Positions 62,728 to 64,000 of a stretch of DNA of 64,000 bases are shown here, in pieces. The position numbers were made by a program, and so were the translations under genes. The stretch is taken from positions 1 to 64,000 of the forward strand of contig CAYTVL010000027.1 in NCBI GenBank assembly GCA_964441775.1, written 5' to 3'. The DNA comes from SYOC01 sp964441775 (GTDB taxonomy: Bacteria; Desulfobacterota; Binatia; Bin18). The first letter of the stretch is position 1; each line of letters starts with the position of its first letter. The notes under the pieces were generated by a model. It ran no database searches. It was given only the letters and a program-made list of their open reading frames with translations, and was not told the origin of the DNA.

Positions 62728-63528
62728 ATGGACTTCCGTTATCTGCTCGTGCAACAAGAGGCTGGCGTTTGTCGCCTGATTCTGAATCGCCCTGAACGGC
62801 TCAATGCCCTGAATGTACGGATCGGCGTTGAATTGCTCCAAGCCCTAGAAGACTGTGATCGTGACGATGATGTTCGGATGGTGATTCTGACTGGCGCGGG
62901 GCGTGCGTTTTGCGCCGGCGACGATCTCAAAGGAATGAATGAACCCGGTGAACCGGATCGCCGCTACAAAGACCCAATCAAGCAATACGTTAAAGGCGAA
63001 GGGCGCTGGCCGTTGGTCGTGGCCAAGATGCGGTCGTTGTCAAAGCCAGTGATCGGTATGATTAACGGCCATGCGCATGGAGCAGGCTTTAATCTGGCTC
63101 TGGGCTGCGATCTGCGTCTCATGGCGGATACCGCCACGTTGCGCATTCCGTTCGTGCAACGGGGCATTGCCACGGGCACGAATTTACTCCAGCAGTTTGT
63201 CGGCATCGGCAAAGCGATGGAATGGGCGCTGCTCACACCAACCTTGTCGGCGCAAGAAGCGGAACGCTGGGGCCTGGTGAATCGGATAGTGCCCTCGGCG
63301 CAACTTGAAGAAGAAACATTGACGCTTGCACGGACGCTAGCGGATGGTCCGACGTTGATTTACGGCTACACTAAAGCCGCGATCGTGCATGGCTGGGAAG
63401 AAACAGCCGTCGAGGCCGCGTACGAACACCAAGGATTAGCCTTGCATCATACCTTCCAGACCGAGGACTTCGCAGAAGGACGCAAAGCCTTTCTGGAAAA
63501 ACGCCCGCCGCGATTCCAGGGGCGATAA
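62728..63528 (+). CDS. Enoyl-CoA hydratase/isomerase
   Basis: Crotonase-fold protein of 266 residues. The N-terminal NRPERLNALN, the oxyanion-hole loop GAGRAFCAGDDLKGM, and MINGHAHGAGFNLALGCDLRLMADTA are all typical. The Glu-pair positions of hydratases are partly changed, so hydratase or isomerase cannot be chosen. It follows the double CoA-transferase by 16 bases and is convergent with an acyl-CoA dehydrogenase; they fit a beta-oxidation-like CoA pathway. Confidence 0.88.
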   Translation: MDFRYLLVQQEAGVCRLILNRPERLNALNVRIGVELLQALEDCDRDDDVRMVILTGAGRAFCAGDDLKGMNEPGEPDRRYKDPIKQYVKGEGRWPLVVAKMRSLSKPVIGMINGHAHGAGFNLALGCDLRLMADTATLRIPFVQRGIATGTNLLQQFVGIGKAMEWALLTPTLSAQEAERWGLVNRIVPSAQLEEETLTLARTLADGPTLIYGYTKAAIVHGWEETAVEAAYEHQGLALHHTFQTEDFAEGRKAFLEKRPPRFQGR

Positions 63529-63582
63529 CGGTCGGGCTTCATGACAAGCATAGGCAAGGTCGTGAATTTCACTTGAGTGTGC

Positions 63583-63640
63583 CTGGGGAGCGCGGGCGTC
63601 CCGCCCGCGAAAGCGCGACCGAGACGGGCGCGCTCCCAGA
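63583..63640. repeat. GC-rich palindromic intergenic element
   Basis: CTGGGGAGCGCGGGCGTC and GACGGGCGCGCTCCCAG are near-complementary arms with a smaller GCGGGCG/CGCCCGC hairpin inside. It lies between convergent genes and may block readthrough in both directions. Confidence 0.55.
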
Positions 63641-63657
63641 CAAGGATCAGCAAAGTC

Positions 63658-64000
63658 CTAGAGATTGAGCGACTGCGCCACAACTTCACGATGGACTGGC
63701 GCACTACCAAACGCAGCTTCGGACGCGAGCCCGCGCCGATAGAATAAGTGCATGTCATGTTCCCAGGTGAACCCAATCCCACCGTGCACCTGGATGGCTT
63801 CGCTGGCGACGGTTTTACACATGTCACTGCAATAGGCTTTCGCCATCGGCACAGCCTGACGGGCTTCGGCCACGTTCTCATCCACGGTCCACGCCGCGTA
63901 GTACGTTAACGACCGGGCATTCTCGACCTGCACCATCATATCCACGCATTTGTGCTTCACGGCCTGGAAGCTGCCGATCGGCTTGCCGAATTGGACACGT
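63658..64000 (-). CDS. Acyl-CoA dehydrogenase, C-terminal part (runs off the window)
   Basis: Only the C-terminus is in the window; the frame is open to the right edge (RVQFGKPIGSFQAVKHK). The helical C-terminal domain includes ASEAIQVHGGIGFTWEHDMHLFYRR, the conserved QxxGGxG turn and the DxxxxxxR helix of acyl-CoA dehydrogenases. At least the last 113 residues are present. The start, FAD site and most of the catalytic domain lie outside. It is convergent with the enoyl-CoA hydratase and probably oxidises an acyl-CoA to an enoyl-CoA. Confidence 0.85.
   Translation of the reverse strand, partial: RVQFGKPIGSFQAVKHKCVDMMVQVENARSLTYYAAWTVDENVAEARQAVPMAKAYCSDMCKTVASEAIQVHGGIGFTWEHDMHLFYRRGLASEAAFGSAPVHREVVAQSLNL

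Noticed and set aside
1..64000. tRNA, rRNA, riboswitch or CRISPR array
   Set aside because: None was recognised by eye on either strand; a covariance-model scan would be needed to be certain.

Overview
This window is about 64 kb of gene-dense bacterial chromosome with a moderately high GC content. The gene content suggests an uncultured soil or sediment bacterium of the Binatota/Tectomicrobia/former Deltaproteobacteria kind. The markers are many class III CoA-transferases, luciferase-like flavin monooxygenases, molybdenum hydroxylases, MaoC hydratases, large cyclase-TPR proteins and dispersed palindromic intergenic repeats. This placement is inference from gene content; there is no rRNA, tRNA or phylogenetic marker in the window to settle it.

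Layout. 1-8 kb: a truncated TPR paralogue, an HNH nuclease with its RHH-like partner, an alpha/beta hydrolase with a luciferase-like monooxygenase, a full-length class III cyclase/TolB/TPR membrane protein, and a Uma2 nuclease-fold protein. 8-14.6 kb (minus strand): a molybdenum hydroxylase operon with FAD subunit, 2Fe-2S subunit, large subunit, MoaD-like protein, an intrinsic terminator and a second large subunit. 14.9-23.7 kb: acetolactate synthase large subunit, an OB-fold small protein, two MaoC-like hydratases, an SbcD-like phosphoesterase, two stand-alone TIR proteins, an MFS transporter, a second luciferase-like enzyme and an amidase. 23.7-33 kb (minus strand): a Type I restriction-modification island (hsdM, hsdS, hsdR and a YgjP-like metallopeptidase). 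Its hsdS is broken by a palindromic insertion, and an RHH/PIN toxin-antitoxin pair plus a frameshifted second RHH gene sit between hsdS and hsdR. 33-35.4 kb: an SDR and a DegP/HtrA protease. 35.6-42.6 kb: a four-gene operon, TIR-STAND-TPR / 56-residue small ORF / deoxyribosyltransferase-like plus TPR-S / TPR-S plus patatin plus membrane helices. 42.6-51.8 kb: a methyltransferase, an acyl-CoA dehydrogenase-like enzyme, an MNT/HepT pair with a deleted HepT, a cyclase-ATPase-TPR regulator and two dihydropyrimidinase paralogues. 52-57 kb: a CoA-transferase, an orphan histidine kinase, a cytochrome P450 and an NTF2-like protein. 57.3-60 kb: an overlapping P-loop ATPase/TPR pair. 60.3-64 kb: a double CoA-transferase, an enoyl-CoA hydratase and the end of an acyl-CoA dehydrogenase.

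How it fits together. The metabolic genes point to CoA-thioester and aromatic or heterocycle catabolism (CoA-transferases, hydratases, acyl-CoA dehydrogenases, Mo-hydroxylase, dihydropyrimidinases, amidase, flavin monooxygenases, P450). Between them are conflict or defence-type loci: Type I RM, RHH-PIN, MNT-HepT, HNH cassette, TIR pair, ATPase-TPR pair. The strongest candidate for an under-described system is the 35.6-42.6 kb operon. There a TIR/NB-ARC/TPR sensor is coupled through ATGA overlaps to two proteins that share a TRAFs-binding-type TPR-S domain; one carries a nucleotide-hydrolase-like head and the other a membrane-anchored patatin lipase.

Dispersed repeats have entered coding sequence in several places, forming protein linkers in two cyclases and a fused CoA-transferase and breaking hsdS.
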